Shown: positions 36,245 to 47,634 of the stretch, in pieces
How positions within the stretch are numbered: position 1 is the stretch's first letter
Layout: each line of letters opens with the position of its first letter
From: Rotaria sp. Silwood1
Lineage: Eukaryota > Rotifera > Eurotatoria > Philodinida > Philodinidae
Direction of reading: 5' to 3'
Length of the DNA stretch: 64,000 nt
Assembly: GCA_905250075.1 (NCBI GenBank)
Contig: CAJNOP010000179.1
Span: forward strand, 248,001-312,000
Program-made: the position numbers and the translations under genes
The notes under the pieces: model-generated
Database searches by the model: none
What the model was told of the DNA's origin: nothing
The model's input: only the letters and a program-made list of their open reading frames with translations

Positions 36245-36948
36245 ATCTTCTCTTCATTCACATTCCAAGTTTCAACTAATTGTCGATCCGATAGTGATAT
36301 GCGTGAAAATAAGTTTTAGTAAATTATGCAAAGTTTTCAAACAGTTTATGTTATCATTTGCGAACTTCTGAAGATTACAACATTAGAAAGTCTAGTATGA
36401 TCTACTTATTATTAAGTTCACCTTCAAAAAGATTTACAATCTTCTACTTTTTAAGAGTAATCAAAAAGAACATTTGCTAGTACTTTCATGTACATGGACA
36501 CAAAATCTTTGAACGCTTTTTATAACTCAACAAGGCTTACTTACTCATGAACAAAACATCGGTTCAAATGGACATGGATATTTGCGAATGTTTTCTCGTT
36601 ACATCTCCTGTCATATTTCAAGAGTCTCTTTCAAAAAGTTTTGGAACATGAGATCGTCTTAAATAAAATTCATATTTATTTACATGAAAAATCCGAAAAT
36701 AACAACCTATGACTACTATTGATTTTGACTCATTCTGAGTAATATATCTGTAATAGCATTTTTTTTTTCTATACGAATTATGAAATGACATAGATCAAAA
36801 TTGCATTTTTGTATGCTATCAATATTATCCTACAAGATGGTCATATTCGTATTGTTCAATGTCATAAAACAATTTCGCCTTGACAAATGAATAGGTCCTA
36901 TTATTTTATTCTAATAACAAAAAAAAAAATAAAATTCTTTAATCAATT

Positions 36949-39204
36949 TTAATCATTCAAAATCTTGTTATTCAATAAATAATCAACCATATCTGCTTGT
37001 GATCTAAGTAAATTAACTTCTGCATAATAACACATGTTAAATCGTGCTTGATCTTTAATACCATTGCACATTTTTTTATGATATGCATGTTTTAAACCAG
37101 GTTCAACAGCACGAAATACATAACATTCAGATGAAATATTAACAAATTGTTGAAATAAATTACCATCTTCAACTCCCCAATCATGATTATTTATTTCCCA
37201 TCCACCAATTCTATCTAAATCTTGTTTACGTACAGCTACATTTCCAAAACCATAAATAGAAAATAAACCAAAATTAGTTCGTACATCATTTATTGAATGA
37301 TTATTAACAATAGATATATTTGAAAAAAATGAATAAATTATTGGAAAATATACTGTACAAAATGATATTGATAATTGATGAATCATTAAACGACGAGTAT
37401 TAATTAATGACTGTCTTGTAAATATAATATCTACATCAAGAAAAAATAATAATTGATTATTAGAAAAATATTTTGATGCTAATTGACGACCAAGACCACG
37501 ATTATATGCATGTTGAGTTTCATTAATAATTGATAAACGAATAGATGTTGAATATCTGACTATTAATTTATATATTTGATCAATTATTGAATTTTTTTGT
37601 TGAAAATAAAGTATTGTTAAAGTAAAATGTTGTTGTTGTTGATCAGGATAATAAAGTATTTCATGTTGAAAATTATGAATAAATCTTAATAATGCTTTAT
37701 CTCTATTATTTGAAACAACTATTAGATTTAATTGATATTCTTGTTGATTTAAATTAAGATTAGTTATTTCTCGAGAATCAATTTTATGTTTATCAACGAA
37801 TGATTGACGGAGATGAAAACGTTTTCTAATAACAGTTGATCGAGGTGATAAAATAGAAACTGTACGAACATTCAACAATACTTCAACTATTAATTCTAAA
37901 CCATATCGTGGTATTACACGATGATAACCTAACAAAAATTTACCATTAGTCACTGTCCAATTACTAGAACGTTGATGCCAAAGTTTCTGTAAATGTTCTA
38001 TATAAGATTGAACACTTGTATTAATATATGATTTCCAACGTGCATCAATTAATTGATAATGTATATCTCGTACAAGATCAAATTCCATATTATTTAAAAA
38101 TGTAACATAATTTTGTTTATTTGATGATTTCCATGTAGATAATTGAAGTTTTTTTTGTTGTTCTCGATAATAAAATTTATATAATTGTTGAAATATTGTA
38201 CGATTTTTAATTGGATGAAGGATCAATGCTCGAGAAACAATCGATGGTGTAAAACCAAAACCAAATAAATAACTAGGACCATAATGATGATAAAATAACA
38301 ATTTTGAATTATATGCATTAGTACAATCAATATGAACATGTATTAAAATACATCGACCTAATTCAACATCTTCATGATTTGTACGAAGTTCTGATTTAAA
38401 ACATTGATCAAGCCATGGTCCTAATTGTATAAGAGTTTTTTGTGAAAGTATTACTCCACTTCCACCCATACAAAAATACTAAAAAAAAAAACATAAAAAG
38501 AAAATAGAAGCTTTGTTTATTTATTTTATTACCTTTCCCGGTGGAAAATAAATAGTCGATTCACTTTTTCTTCCTGTACCACCTTGTCCTATATATAAAG
38601 CTCGTTGATGATCAATTGATTTAAGCCATTTAATTAAATCAGGAATATTAACATAAGCATTATCATCTAAACGTAATATCCATGATGTTCTATGTCGATA
38701 ATATGTATAAAGAAATTTCATAGCATAGAAACTTTTTTTCTGTGGTGGATATTCATTTTCTACATGTTTTAATTTAACAATAAAACAACACGATTGAATA
38801 TTTTGATTTGATTTAAAAAAAAATTTTTCTATAAAATTTTCTATATTTAAAGATTTTTCTTCAAGAAATATAATTATTTCAATTTCAATTGTTGTTGTTA
38901 ATAACCATGTTTCAAATATAGCTGGTAAATATTCTAATAAACGTTCATGTGATGATAAAACAGCAATAGTTAAAAATATATTTGATGTTTGATTTTGACA
39001 TGTATGAATTGTTCGATATTGAAAATGATTATAAAATGGCATTGATTTAATAATTATTGGTTTTGGAAAAAATGATAAATATGATGATGAACAATCATTT
39101 CGAAGAATAAATTCCCAATAATGTAAACCAAGAAAAAAACCAATAAAAAAGAAACATATTATTAATAAAAAATACTTCCAACCATTGAATGATGTACGCG
39201 GCAT
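36949..39204 (-). CDS. Chondroitin sulfate synthase/polymerizing factor-like glycosyltransferase (two exons)
   Basis: Exons 38533..39204 and 36949..38478 join by a short GT-AG intron in phase (PPGK|YFCMGGSGVILS) to 733 residues. It is a type II membrane protein: short basic N-terminus, then an anchor at about residues 12-30 (YFLLIICFFFIGFFLGLHYW), and a lumenal Golgi part. The N-terminal GT31-like domain has the metal-site region WILRLDDNAYVNIPDLIKWL and FCMGGSGVILS. The C-terminal GT7-like domain has FLDVDIIF, GGWEINNHDWGVEDGNLFQQF-type motif (GGW, WGVED) and HAYHKKMC. This two-domain layout is that of CHSY/CHPF, which polymerise the GlcA-GalNAc backbone of chondroitin. The first site reads DDN rather than DDD/DxD-rich, so one activity may be weakened as in polymerizing factors. 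Slightly shorter than the vertebrate proteins. Confidence 0.9.
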
Positions 39205-40682
39205 TCATTGCTTATTATACAAAAACAATAATTATTTTCGTCATTATTTCTCTAAAATGATAATTAGAAAAAAAAAACAATCGTATTTCATCAATTGCAA
39301 TATTTTGAAGATTAGACTTGAGAGTGAATCAAAAAAATTTATCAATTAGATATTAAGAATTCAACTAATAAACTTCAAGTACTATGAACTCAAGTCAAGT
39401 AAAAATGTCACAGTAGTTAATTCAATCCTAGTCTCAAAAAGAGAATGACATTTAGTGTGAAATATAACTCAAGCCATATAATTTACTGAGCCAATAAACG
39501 ATGCATATTTTAGTCTTCAGTCTTGAAGTTTTATTTAATTGATATGATATATAAGATGATTCGCTTACTGTAATCTATGAATTCGGGTTCGATCAAATAT
39601 TATTTTTGATTTTCTATGCATTGAATAATGTGAGTAAAAGAAAAACAATATTTTAATAACTATAATATATTTTTAATAATATATAATATCGATTGTTTCT
39701 TGTAAATAACATTCATATACAAATATTATTTATATTAAACAAAAAAGCTTTTTAGTCAAGGATTTCTCTATGAAATGACATGAAAATTACTACCTTCATA
39801 ATCTTCCTATATATATTATCAACCTTACCTGATATATTATGTGTCGTTCTTCATTACATACTAATCTTCTACTTGTATAACATCACTCTATTTTTCTCTT
39901 TTCTTTCTTTCGTTGTATACTAATATTGAGTTAGTGAAAAGGAAAAAAAACGACTGAAGTAAAAATACATTGTGCAATCATTTGATGTTAATTTGAAGTT
40001 CGTGTCAGATTACGAGCCTTTAAAAAAAAAGAAAAATCAAAAAATAATTACCATAATATATATCGCAAGAAAGTAAAGAAGCTTTATTTTTTTTATGGCT
40101 GTAATTTGTAAGTATTGACAAGCAAAATAATAGAGCATGATTTTTACACACAGGTGTCGTTGATTTATCTGAATGAAAAAAGTCGTATAAAAATATGAAT
40201 AACAACCATTCTTTAAATAATCAAGGACTTTAGAAAGGCGAAAGATCGACTTCAATAGAAGAAAAAAAAAGAAACGATTAAATTACATGTTTGTTGAAAA
40301 AGTAAGAGAACATGACCATGATTACTTGATTTTTTATAATATAGAAAAAAAACATGCATACAACATATATTTTGCATAGTGCTCTTAGTTTTTACGTATA
40401 TCGAAAAAGAATATTTATTAATTTATTCAAAAGTGAATAATTCATACATATATATATATATTTAGACTAAATTAAATACGAAATATAAACAACATCTGTA
40501 TTTCACACCTTTATTTTATTCTAATTATTATTATTTTTTTTTTTGTTCGAACCCATATTTCATTTATTTAAACAAGAAAGTAAACTAAACCTCTACTGTA
40601 AACAAAAAAGACAAAAAAAGAAAAAAAGAGCGCAAAAGAAAAATTAAAAATTAATTTAGTTTAAAATGATATTTTGCTTTTC
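39205..40682. other. Intergenic, no gene seen
   Basis: Very AT-rich, with TA-rich microsatellite-like runs (about 40446-40460). It holds the upstream region of the chondroitin synthase-like gene and the 3' flank of the ATPase beta gene. Overlapping frames at 40020-40255 have no domain. Confidence 0.5.
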
Positions 40683-42279
40683 CTAACTAGCATCAACATT
40701 TGTTGTTCCAGATACTTGTGAACGAAATAATTGAAATGAAACCATACCACGCATACCTCTTGAATCATGTTGAATACCTGGTGCCCAAGCTCGACATGTT
40801 ATACTAAGAAGACGATTTAATGGTAAATTTTTAAATTGAACTAATACAAATGGTTGAACATGATCAGGAGCATTTCTATTATATAAAAAAACATAGAACA
40901 ATATTGGCCTTTTCTTATAAATTTATAAAAGCTTACCGATATGGAAAGTAATAATTTGGTATAACACCATATATTTTAGAACCAGATGGATCACCCAATG
41001 AATAATATATTATACCACTTAAAGCATCTCTATCAGCTGGATTCTATTTTCATAAGAAAAAAAAAAAACATAATTTAAACGACATGTTTTTAATGATGAT
41101 TTTTTTTTTGAAAGAAAAGAAGATTGGTTAACAACGAAAGAAATTTTTGATGGAGAATACATTAAATTACTATGTTTTGATAACTATGCATCTATTCAAA
41201 AGAAAGATCAAATGTCTTTCATCTGTAACATACCGATCCTTCACATGTAATGTAAACATGAGATTTTGCTATACTTTTATTACTGTTGATATTTTGAAGG
41301 TGTTGTATACGTAATGGTAAAGGACCCTTTATTGGTGTCCATCCATAGACCTATAAAGAATTCATTTTTTTTTTCTTTGAACAAAAACAAATTATTGAAT
41401 ACTTTATTTAATTTAACAAGAACACATGGTTCTTCATTTTTAAAACCATACATATTATTATCCGAACATGGATGATCTTGTGTTTTAACAATATGAAACC
41501 AATTAAATGTACATGCTGTACCGGGTACTAAGTCTGCTGATGTTTCTTTTTCTGAACATTCTTCTGTTCTAGCATCAGTTTTTTGAATAAGATAAACTAC
41601 AAAGAAAATAAAAAGAAAATACTTTTTTTTTTCTCAAAAGAAAAATACAACAATATAACTAACTATCACGAAATAATCGAAGTGATGAAGCAATACGTCT
41701 TTGTTCATGTTCATTATTTGTTACTCGAATAAGACTATCATCAACTTCTGGTTGAGGTCGAAAACCCATTCCAACTACATTAACAAAGATAGGAAAAATG
41801 ATTTTAAAATATTTATTTCATTTATTTGTTTTTTTTTGTACAAACCAACAGTAGCTGTTGTTCGTACAGCCATTGTACTATCCTTGTTATAGTATGTTGG
41901 TATTTCACGATCAAGCATTAAAGCAAATACGTATAGTAAAAGAACAAAAAACATTCCCAAACAAAAATAAAATACTGTATAAAATGCAGCTAATCTAACT
42001 AAAATATATATATATAAATAAGTAATATTTTTTGATTCATTTTACTTTCAACTTACGCCAATTAAGAGAACTACGACCAAGTATTGTTTTTCTACGTGGA
42101 TCATATAAAAAGTTTGTTCTTGATTTGTCTAATTTTTTATTTGTTTGAATTATTTCTTCATTTAAAGGAGTTGTTTTTTCTTTTAGAAAACCAGCTTTTG
42201 AAACTTCTGTATATGGACTTGGTGGAAGTACACGAATATCATCTTGATTTTTTCCTTGTCCAGTATTATTTCCATTCAT
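40683..42279 (-). CDS. Na+/K+-ATPase beta subunit (seven exons)
   Basis: Exons on the minus strand: 42057..42279, 41846..41998, 41664..41774, 41403..41596, 41234..41350, 40937..41043, 40683..40875. All are GT-AG and in phase, giving 365 residues. There is a cytoplasmic tail of about 75 residues ending LGRSSLNW. A single membrane segment follows (FYFCLGMFFVLLLYVFALML). Then come the family motif GMGFRPQP, GFKNEEPCVLVKLNKVYGW and the ectodomain ending QPFVLVQFKNLPLN. The ectodomain shows six cysteines, as expected for three conserved disulfides. Role: chaperones and stabilises the catalytic alpha subunit at the plasma membrane and tunes K+ affinity. The start ATG at 42279 gives MNGNNTGQGK; an in-frame upstream codon exists, but this ATG fits the family's short tail better. 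Confidence 0.94.
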
Positions 42280-44389
42280 TTTATCTATTTCAATCAAATA
42301 GCAATAAACAAACACAACATTTTTATATATTACAGTAAAGAGAAAAAAAAAAACAAACCAAATTCACTTTCACAAGAAAATATTTCGCTCTTGTGTTATA
42401 TGGTGATTGCAAATGAAAGGATGATAACGTTAGTGTATGTATGCAAGTGTATTCAACCATAACCAAAATATATGCATATGTTTATGCTTTATACACTCTT
42501 TGCTTGTGTTCGTATTCAGAGGACATACAATATGCATTAACATACGAAAATGAGAGGCAAACAGTTTGTTTTTTTTGTATAGATAAAACACAGAACAGAA
42601 TACACCAGTTGTTTGCATATTGAGGATTATATCATAACTAGAAACATGATTTTATTATTATTTTAATATCAATTTTTAATACGTATTTTTTTTTATGGAT
42701 AGAAAATGAATCATGTTATTGATATATGAACTATGTTTAATGATAAAGAAAAGAATTCTTTTTTTACTTGTTTATTGTTTTGTTATCGTGACATGTTAGG
42801 AATAAATTATACATTTTTCTTTGTATTTATATTTGTTTTTTGAGTTTATCATTGATATTTTATTATAAATCTCTCAAATGAATAGCTCTCTATGAGTATT
42901 CTTGATAGAATTCAATAACCGTTGCTTTTCTTTTAGCAGACATTAGTTCAAAAAGTAAAAAAAAAAAAACAACGAGTTATTCTATAAATGAAACAACCAA
43001 ATGAGATCGATTTACATTAACAAATTTTCATGATTTTCAACTAAAGTCAAACTATATATAAACCATTTTTAAATAAATACCCTCATTTAAATATCTCAGT
43101 AAAAAAAACTTTACTTTATAATTCATTTTGGTAGCTCATTATATTTTTTTGTGATAACAAATTATTAATTAATTTATATATATGTATCATATAAAGAAGA
43201 AGAAATTTCATGAGTCACAAAAAAATTAGAACTATAAATAGAGAATAAAAGTGTGAGAAGCAATCAAGCATGACTTTTATGAATGTTTTAAATATTGATG
43301 GCAAAAACCAAGTTTTTTGAATGTAAAAGTTTATAAATGTAAATATTTATCATAGCCATCTTCAAATTGGTATAAATATCGAACCAAAATAATTAGGAAA
43401 ACAACGCACTTGAGAACTTTTAATTCGTTATATTATTGAAAATATCGACTTTGAATTTTAACAAATCTATTGTAAGTATAGATACTAATTATCTTGAGAA
43501 AAGTTTTCAAGTCACCTATGTTTTTTCTAACTGACAGAGGAATGTAGTATATTGTAAATTCAAAAGATTGATCATATTCTCATCCAATGAATGCTTTCAT
43601 TATCAAACTAACTAATTTAAAATATGAGCCATCCATAGCATGCATGAAACCGATAAATTCCAATTTCAAGGTATTTACAATTGATGTCATATAGTTATAC
43701 TTCAAAATTTAAACAGTATTTATTTTTTTTTAAGTTTTTTTTCGTCATGGTTGGATAGAGCTCGATAAATTACACAAGAAAAGACAATATTAGACATATT
43801 CAACAAGCAGCGATTGTACAAAAGTCAAAATTTTGTATCTATTACTCTTACATCCAGGAATAAAGGTATCTTGAGCTTGTTCTTTTGAATGTATCTCGCA
43901 GAGCTCTATCCAATCATAACAAAAAAAAAATAAATGCTGTTGAATTTTTGAAGTATGAACACTTGACATTCATTGTAAATGCCTTCAAATCCCGATAGCT
44001 CGGTTTGTTTTCTTGTATACCAAGCAAAAAAACTAGCGGTACATCTTATTTTTAAAGAAAAGTAAAATAAGCACCATAAACACTTTCTAGTGTAACTTGA
44101 AGAAAAGCGTCAAGTAAAAATTTTCAGTGCTTATGACTCTGATATTGCCTACAGACAAGCACATGAGAATTTTAACTCAATGATAGCTTTTGCTCTATGT
44201 ACCAAGTTTTATTAGTTTTAAAAGTTTCATAACTGACTGATATGCGGTTATTTGAACAAGTTTTCTTTCAGTCAAAATCATTTCTTTACACAAAATAATA
44301 TTCATAATTAAAAGGCCACACTATGCATAGAAAATTTCGTATTTCATTTTAGTTCTATACGTCTTGCACTAATCGATTTTGATTTGTTC
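42280..44389. other. Intergenic, with one palindromic element
   Basis: The promoter side of two divergently oriented genes (the ATPase beta subunit on the minus strand and the B-box-like gene on the plus strand). Short frames near 42430-42623 mirror each other. Apart from the inverted repeat at 43664-43995, nothing recognisable. A possible splice acceptor TTTCATTTTAG ends at 44352, 37 bases upstream of the next gene's ATG. Confidence 0.5.
43664..43995. repeat. MITE-like inverted repeat, about 330 bp
   Basis: The left arm has AAGGTATTTACAATTGATGTC, TACTTCAAAATTTAAACAG and GGTTGGATAGAGCTCG. The right arm has AGAGCTCTATCCAATCAT, TTGAATTTTTGAAGTATGA and CATTGTAAATGCCTT. Imperfect arms of about 100 bp with a spacer of roughly 120 bp. 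Non-coding. Confidence 0.78.
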
Positions 44390-45688
44390 ATGTCTCAAAC
44401 ACTTTGTACCATAAATAAATGTAAACGAATATCACGTGCTCTTTGTCATTGTTGTAATCAAGATCTTTGTTTATTACATTTGAAAGAACATAATGATATG
44501 GTTATTGCACAATTAAATCCATTAACAGATGAAATAAATACAATTGATAATCAACTGATGACAATCGATATTAAAGAATCAATTGGAGAATGTCGTAAAC
44601 AACTTGAAGAATGGCGTAATAAATATTATAAAACTGTTGATAATTTATTCGAACAAAAATATAAAGAAATTGAACAGATTGTAATTAATAAAATCGATAA
44701 ACAAAAAGATGAAATTAATTTAACACGAAGTACTTTAACTAAACTTATTCACGAAGAAGAAGCATCTCAACAAGATGTTGATTTACTAAAAACAGAAATT
44801 CATCAACTTAATGAAAATTTAAATAAAATTGAACATATATCTTTTCAAATCAATATTCAACCATTAGTAATTGATGATCATATAATTCAAATTCAAGAAA
44901 AAGCAGATCTACACTCAGTTCTTTCTCTACCATTCAAAACAATCGATTTTCCTGGAATAAAATCTCCAATTATCGCTTCTAATGATCGATATTTATTATT
45001 TCATCAAAATTTATATTTATGTTTGATTGATTATGATTATAAAATAATTAAAAAACTTCCTTGGTATTTAGAACAAATACAAGATATATGTTGGTCATCA
45101 ACATTAGATCGATTTATTTTAATTGTTGAAAGTTGTGGTATTTGTTTTGTTCATGAAAATACAATTTCATTAGACAATGCAAATTGTCTTAAAAAAGAAA
45201 AATTTCATTCTTGTACATGTTCTAATACATCTTTATTTTTAAGTGTTGATGATTATATGTCAACTATAATAGAATATCGTTTATTACCATCAATAGAAAT
45301 TATTAAACAATGGAAATCTCCTGATACATGTATACAAGATGAATATATTGATTGTATACGTTATAATAATGAAACACTTGCTTTAGTTATTCAAAAATTT
45401 CCTGAAAAATTATTAAAATTTGAATTAAGATCTGCTAAAACACTTGATCGATTATGGTCTGTTCAAGTTGATATAGATTCAAAACCTTTTCAATGTGGAT
45501 ATTGTTTATTTTATGATTATTATTGGTTATTTATTAATAAGAATTCATCATGTATTTTAAATATAACAACAGATGGAAAAATAAAAGAAAAATATGATTA
45601 TAGTCCAAAAGCATACAACGCTACTTTATTTGCAGACAAGAAATTAGCTATATTAACTGAGAGTGGTATAAATTTTCATAAGCTTTAA
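44390..45688 (+). CDS. B-box-like zinc finger and coiled-coil protein, 432 aa (bdelloid expanded family)
   Basis: Single-exon frame. The first ATG (MSQTLCTINKCK) is preferred to an upstream in-frame TTG at 44384. The N-terminus has Cys6, Cys11, Cys19, Cys22, Cys27, His30 and His34, a B-box-like zinc site (LCHCCNQDLCLLHLKEHND). Residues of about 40-170 are strongly charged and heptad-like, a coiled coil (ECRKQLEEWRNKYYKTVDNL). The rest is beta-rich with short hydrophobic strands and Cys/Trp-containing repeats, suggesting a propeller-like domain. No RING motif is seen. I recognise this architecture as one common in bdelloid rotifers and loosely like TRIM proteins; function unknown. A pseudogene of a related member lies at 55095-55643. 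A possible trans-splice or intron acceptor is TTTCATTTTAG ending at 44352. Confidence 0.85.
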   Translation: MSQTLCTINKCKRISRALCHCCNQDLCLLHLKEHNDMVIAQLNPLTDEINTIDNQLMTIDIKESIGECRKQLEEWRNKYYKTVDNLFEQKYKEIEQIVINKIDKQKDEINLTRSTLTKLIHEEEASQQDVDLLKTEIHQLNENLNKIEHISFQINIQPLVIDDHIIQIQEKADLHSVLSLPFKTIDFPGIKSPIIASNDRYLLFHQNLYLCLIDYDYKIIKKLPWYLEQIQDICWSSTLDRFILIVESCGICFVHENTISLDNANCLKKEKFHSCTCSNTSLFLSVDDYMSTIIEYRLLPSIEIIKQWKSPDTCIQDEYIDCIRYNNETLALVIQKFPEKLLKFELRSAKTLDRLWSVQVDIDSKPFQCGYCLFYDYYWLFINKNSSCILNITTDGKIKEKYDYSPKAYNATLFADKKLAILTESGINFHKL

Positions 45689-47205
45689 TTGAATCTATTT
45701 TGTATTGCAATGAACAGAAAAATTTATTTAAATCAAATGCTACTATTCGTTCTTCATTTATTTGTCAATAAGAATGTGATATTATGAATAGTATTAAAAT
45801 TAGTCTTGATGTTTGGGAAATTTTTGGCATTAGAATTTATGAATATGAATGCTAATACATTTAGTACCTGTGACTAGACCTCTTAAAAAGTGTTCCATTA
45901 TTGGGAACATTTTAGATTGAATTCTAAGAGATTATAATTGCCGACAATAGGTATATTATAATTAAATATAATGCTAATATCTTTACCATTTACACACAAT
46001 TCAGTATTAGAATTAGTATTAATTAATATTTATGCTTATTCTAATACGACGACTATATAAAAAACAGAATCTGTTTTTTTTTTCTAAATAAAGGTACTTT
46101 TGATTTAGACATATTTATCAATACATAGAAGATAGAAGAATAATTATAAGATATTTATGAAGGATCTTCTTGAATTAAAAATGAAAGTCAATAACGAAAA
46201 CACATAAATTAATAATCGACATGATGTAAGATTTGAAAATGTTTGTAAATCAGAGTTTTATACAACACGAAAATTGAAGGATCGACGTCTCTTCGAAGAA
46301 AAGTTTGCCTGTCGTCTGAATCAATCTATAATAGGGAAGGCTGATATTCACTATATGTCTACATTGACTCTATGTAAGAATTTCAGTTAGTACTATATTA
46401 ATGCTTGGTTAATAATATTGTATAACATGTATTCTTTACAGGAAGTTTTACAAATAAAATTTCTGAAAAAAAAAGGAAAATAAAAATTGTTTATTCATAT
46501 TTTTACATAATATATTCTTGATCGAGATTTATCATGTACTAAAAGCGGTCTAATTTTTATTATGCTTATGAAGTTCTTGAGTAAGAAAGTCATGTGATAT
46601 GAACTATTTTGAAGCTTTATATTCCTTCAGGGAGTCATAACTTATTTTATATTCTTTACAAGAATTTTGTCGGACATATTTTCATAGCTTGTTATGGATT
46701 TTGACATGATGAGAATGATATTAAAAACAGAATGACGGAAATATGTTTTTCCCAAATGACATTTTGATGTTATTTTTTTTGCTATTCTATAGACAGTATA
46801 GTCTTTGTCAATCACTTTCAACTACTATTAGTGGGCATATATAGACTTTCGATTTATTTCCATTGAATGAAGGCATTGTTCTAAGTCGGATTATCCATTG
46901 TAGAAGGAAAGTGACTGTCTTCTCTATAATCTTTCTCTGTATCTCGTTTATAGAGTTGATTGATATTGAAGGTCTGACGAGTAGAACGAACAATCGATTC
47001 TAGAAGACTGCCTGCGGTAACAAGATCATTAACGATAAGAATGATGCGAGTCTTAAAAGAAAAAGAAAGAAGAAAAAAAAAATAAGGACAAAAGCAAAGT
47101 ATAAAAATCTTCTTATTTTCTCGCTTCTCTCCTCATATTTACGATCGAACGCGTACAGACAAACACTTTCTCTCTTTATATTGTAATATAAATATTGCAA
47201 AAATA
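45689..47205. other. Intergenic, no gene seen
   Basis: AT-rich. A small hairpin-like segment (GTTCCATTATTGGGAAC) lies near 45891. Minus-strand frames at 46808-47266 have no recognisable domain or splice context. It should hold the promoter of the neuropeptide-like gene. Confidence 0.45.
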
Positions 47206-47634
47206 ATGTCTCATCATTGGTTTTTGTTATCGATATGTCTAACAATTTTATTATTACAAATATCATATCTTCATTCTATTCCAATAAATTCTGACATAAA
47301 TAGTCATATTGATGATGAAAATTATGATAATCAAAATATAAAAAATACTTTACTTCATCTACTTAAAAATACTCTTGATGAGACAAATCCATACAAACAA
47401 ACAATTTTATTGAATAAATTACGTGAATATCTCAATCGTATGTGTGTTTTTGGTTCTTTTGGATCATCACGTGCTCATTCATGCCAACATATAGCTGATA
47501 TTATTTATCAACTTGATAGAAATGAAGAAGATGATATTACATTTATTGATGATCATGCAAACAACGAAAATCATGATATACAAAAACGTTTCTTTTGCAA
47601 TGGTTTTATTGGTTGTAAAAAGGCTGGTCGATGA
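47206..47634 (+). CDS. Neuropeptide precursor with CCAP-like cyclic peptide at the C-terminus
   Basis: A single exon of 142 residues. Residues 1-25 are a signal peptide (WFLLSICLTILLLQISYLHS). A spacer follows with two cysteines (RMCVFGSFGSSRAHSC). The last residues are a Lys127-Arg128 convertase site, FFCNGFIGC (129-137), Lys-Lys, then Ala-Gly-Arg at the very end, where Gly could supply an amide. FFCNGFIGC matches the crustacean cardioactive peptide pattern (F-C-N-x-F-x-G-C) with the same five-residue disulfide ring. Two products are possible: a nine-residue form cut at Lys138-Lys139, or a longer form amidated after Ala140. Family role of CCAP: modulates muscle, gut and moulting circuits through a GPCR. 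The precursor layout is convincing. The CCAP assignment rests on a short motif. Confidence 0.8.
   Translation: MSHHWFLLSICLTILLLQISYLHSIPINSDINSHIDDENYDNQNIKNTLLHLLKNTLDETNPYKQTILLNKLREYLNRMCVFGSFGSSRAHSCQHIADIIYQLDRNEEDDITFIDDHANNENHDIQKRFFCNGFIGCKKAGR

Larger units (their letters stand above)
32442..36948. other. Gene-poor interval between the SHIPPO and chondroitin synthase genes
   Basis: Apart from the separately listed fold-back minisatellite, inverted repeat and FLYWCH remnant, this is AT-rich DNA with short chance frames (for example 34958-35161 and 35383-35592) lacking domains. The region near 32442-33100 is the likely promoter side of the minus-strand SHIPPO gene. Confidence 0.45.

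Noticed and set aside
40537..40560. GGTTCGAAC on the minus strand, like a tRNA T-loop
   Set aside because: No pairing T-stem, acceptor stem or anticodon arm can be built around it.
44384..44389. Start of the B-box-like protein six bases earlier
   Set aside because: That codon is TTG; the first ATG is at 44390.
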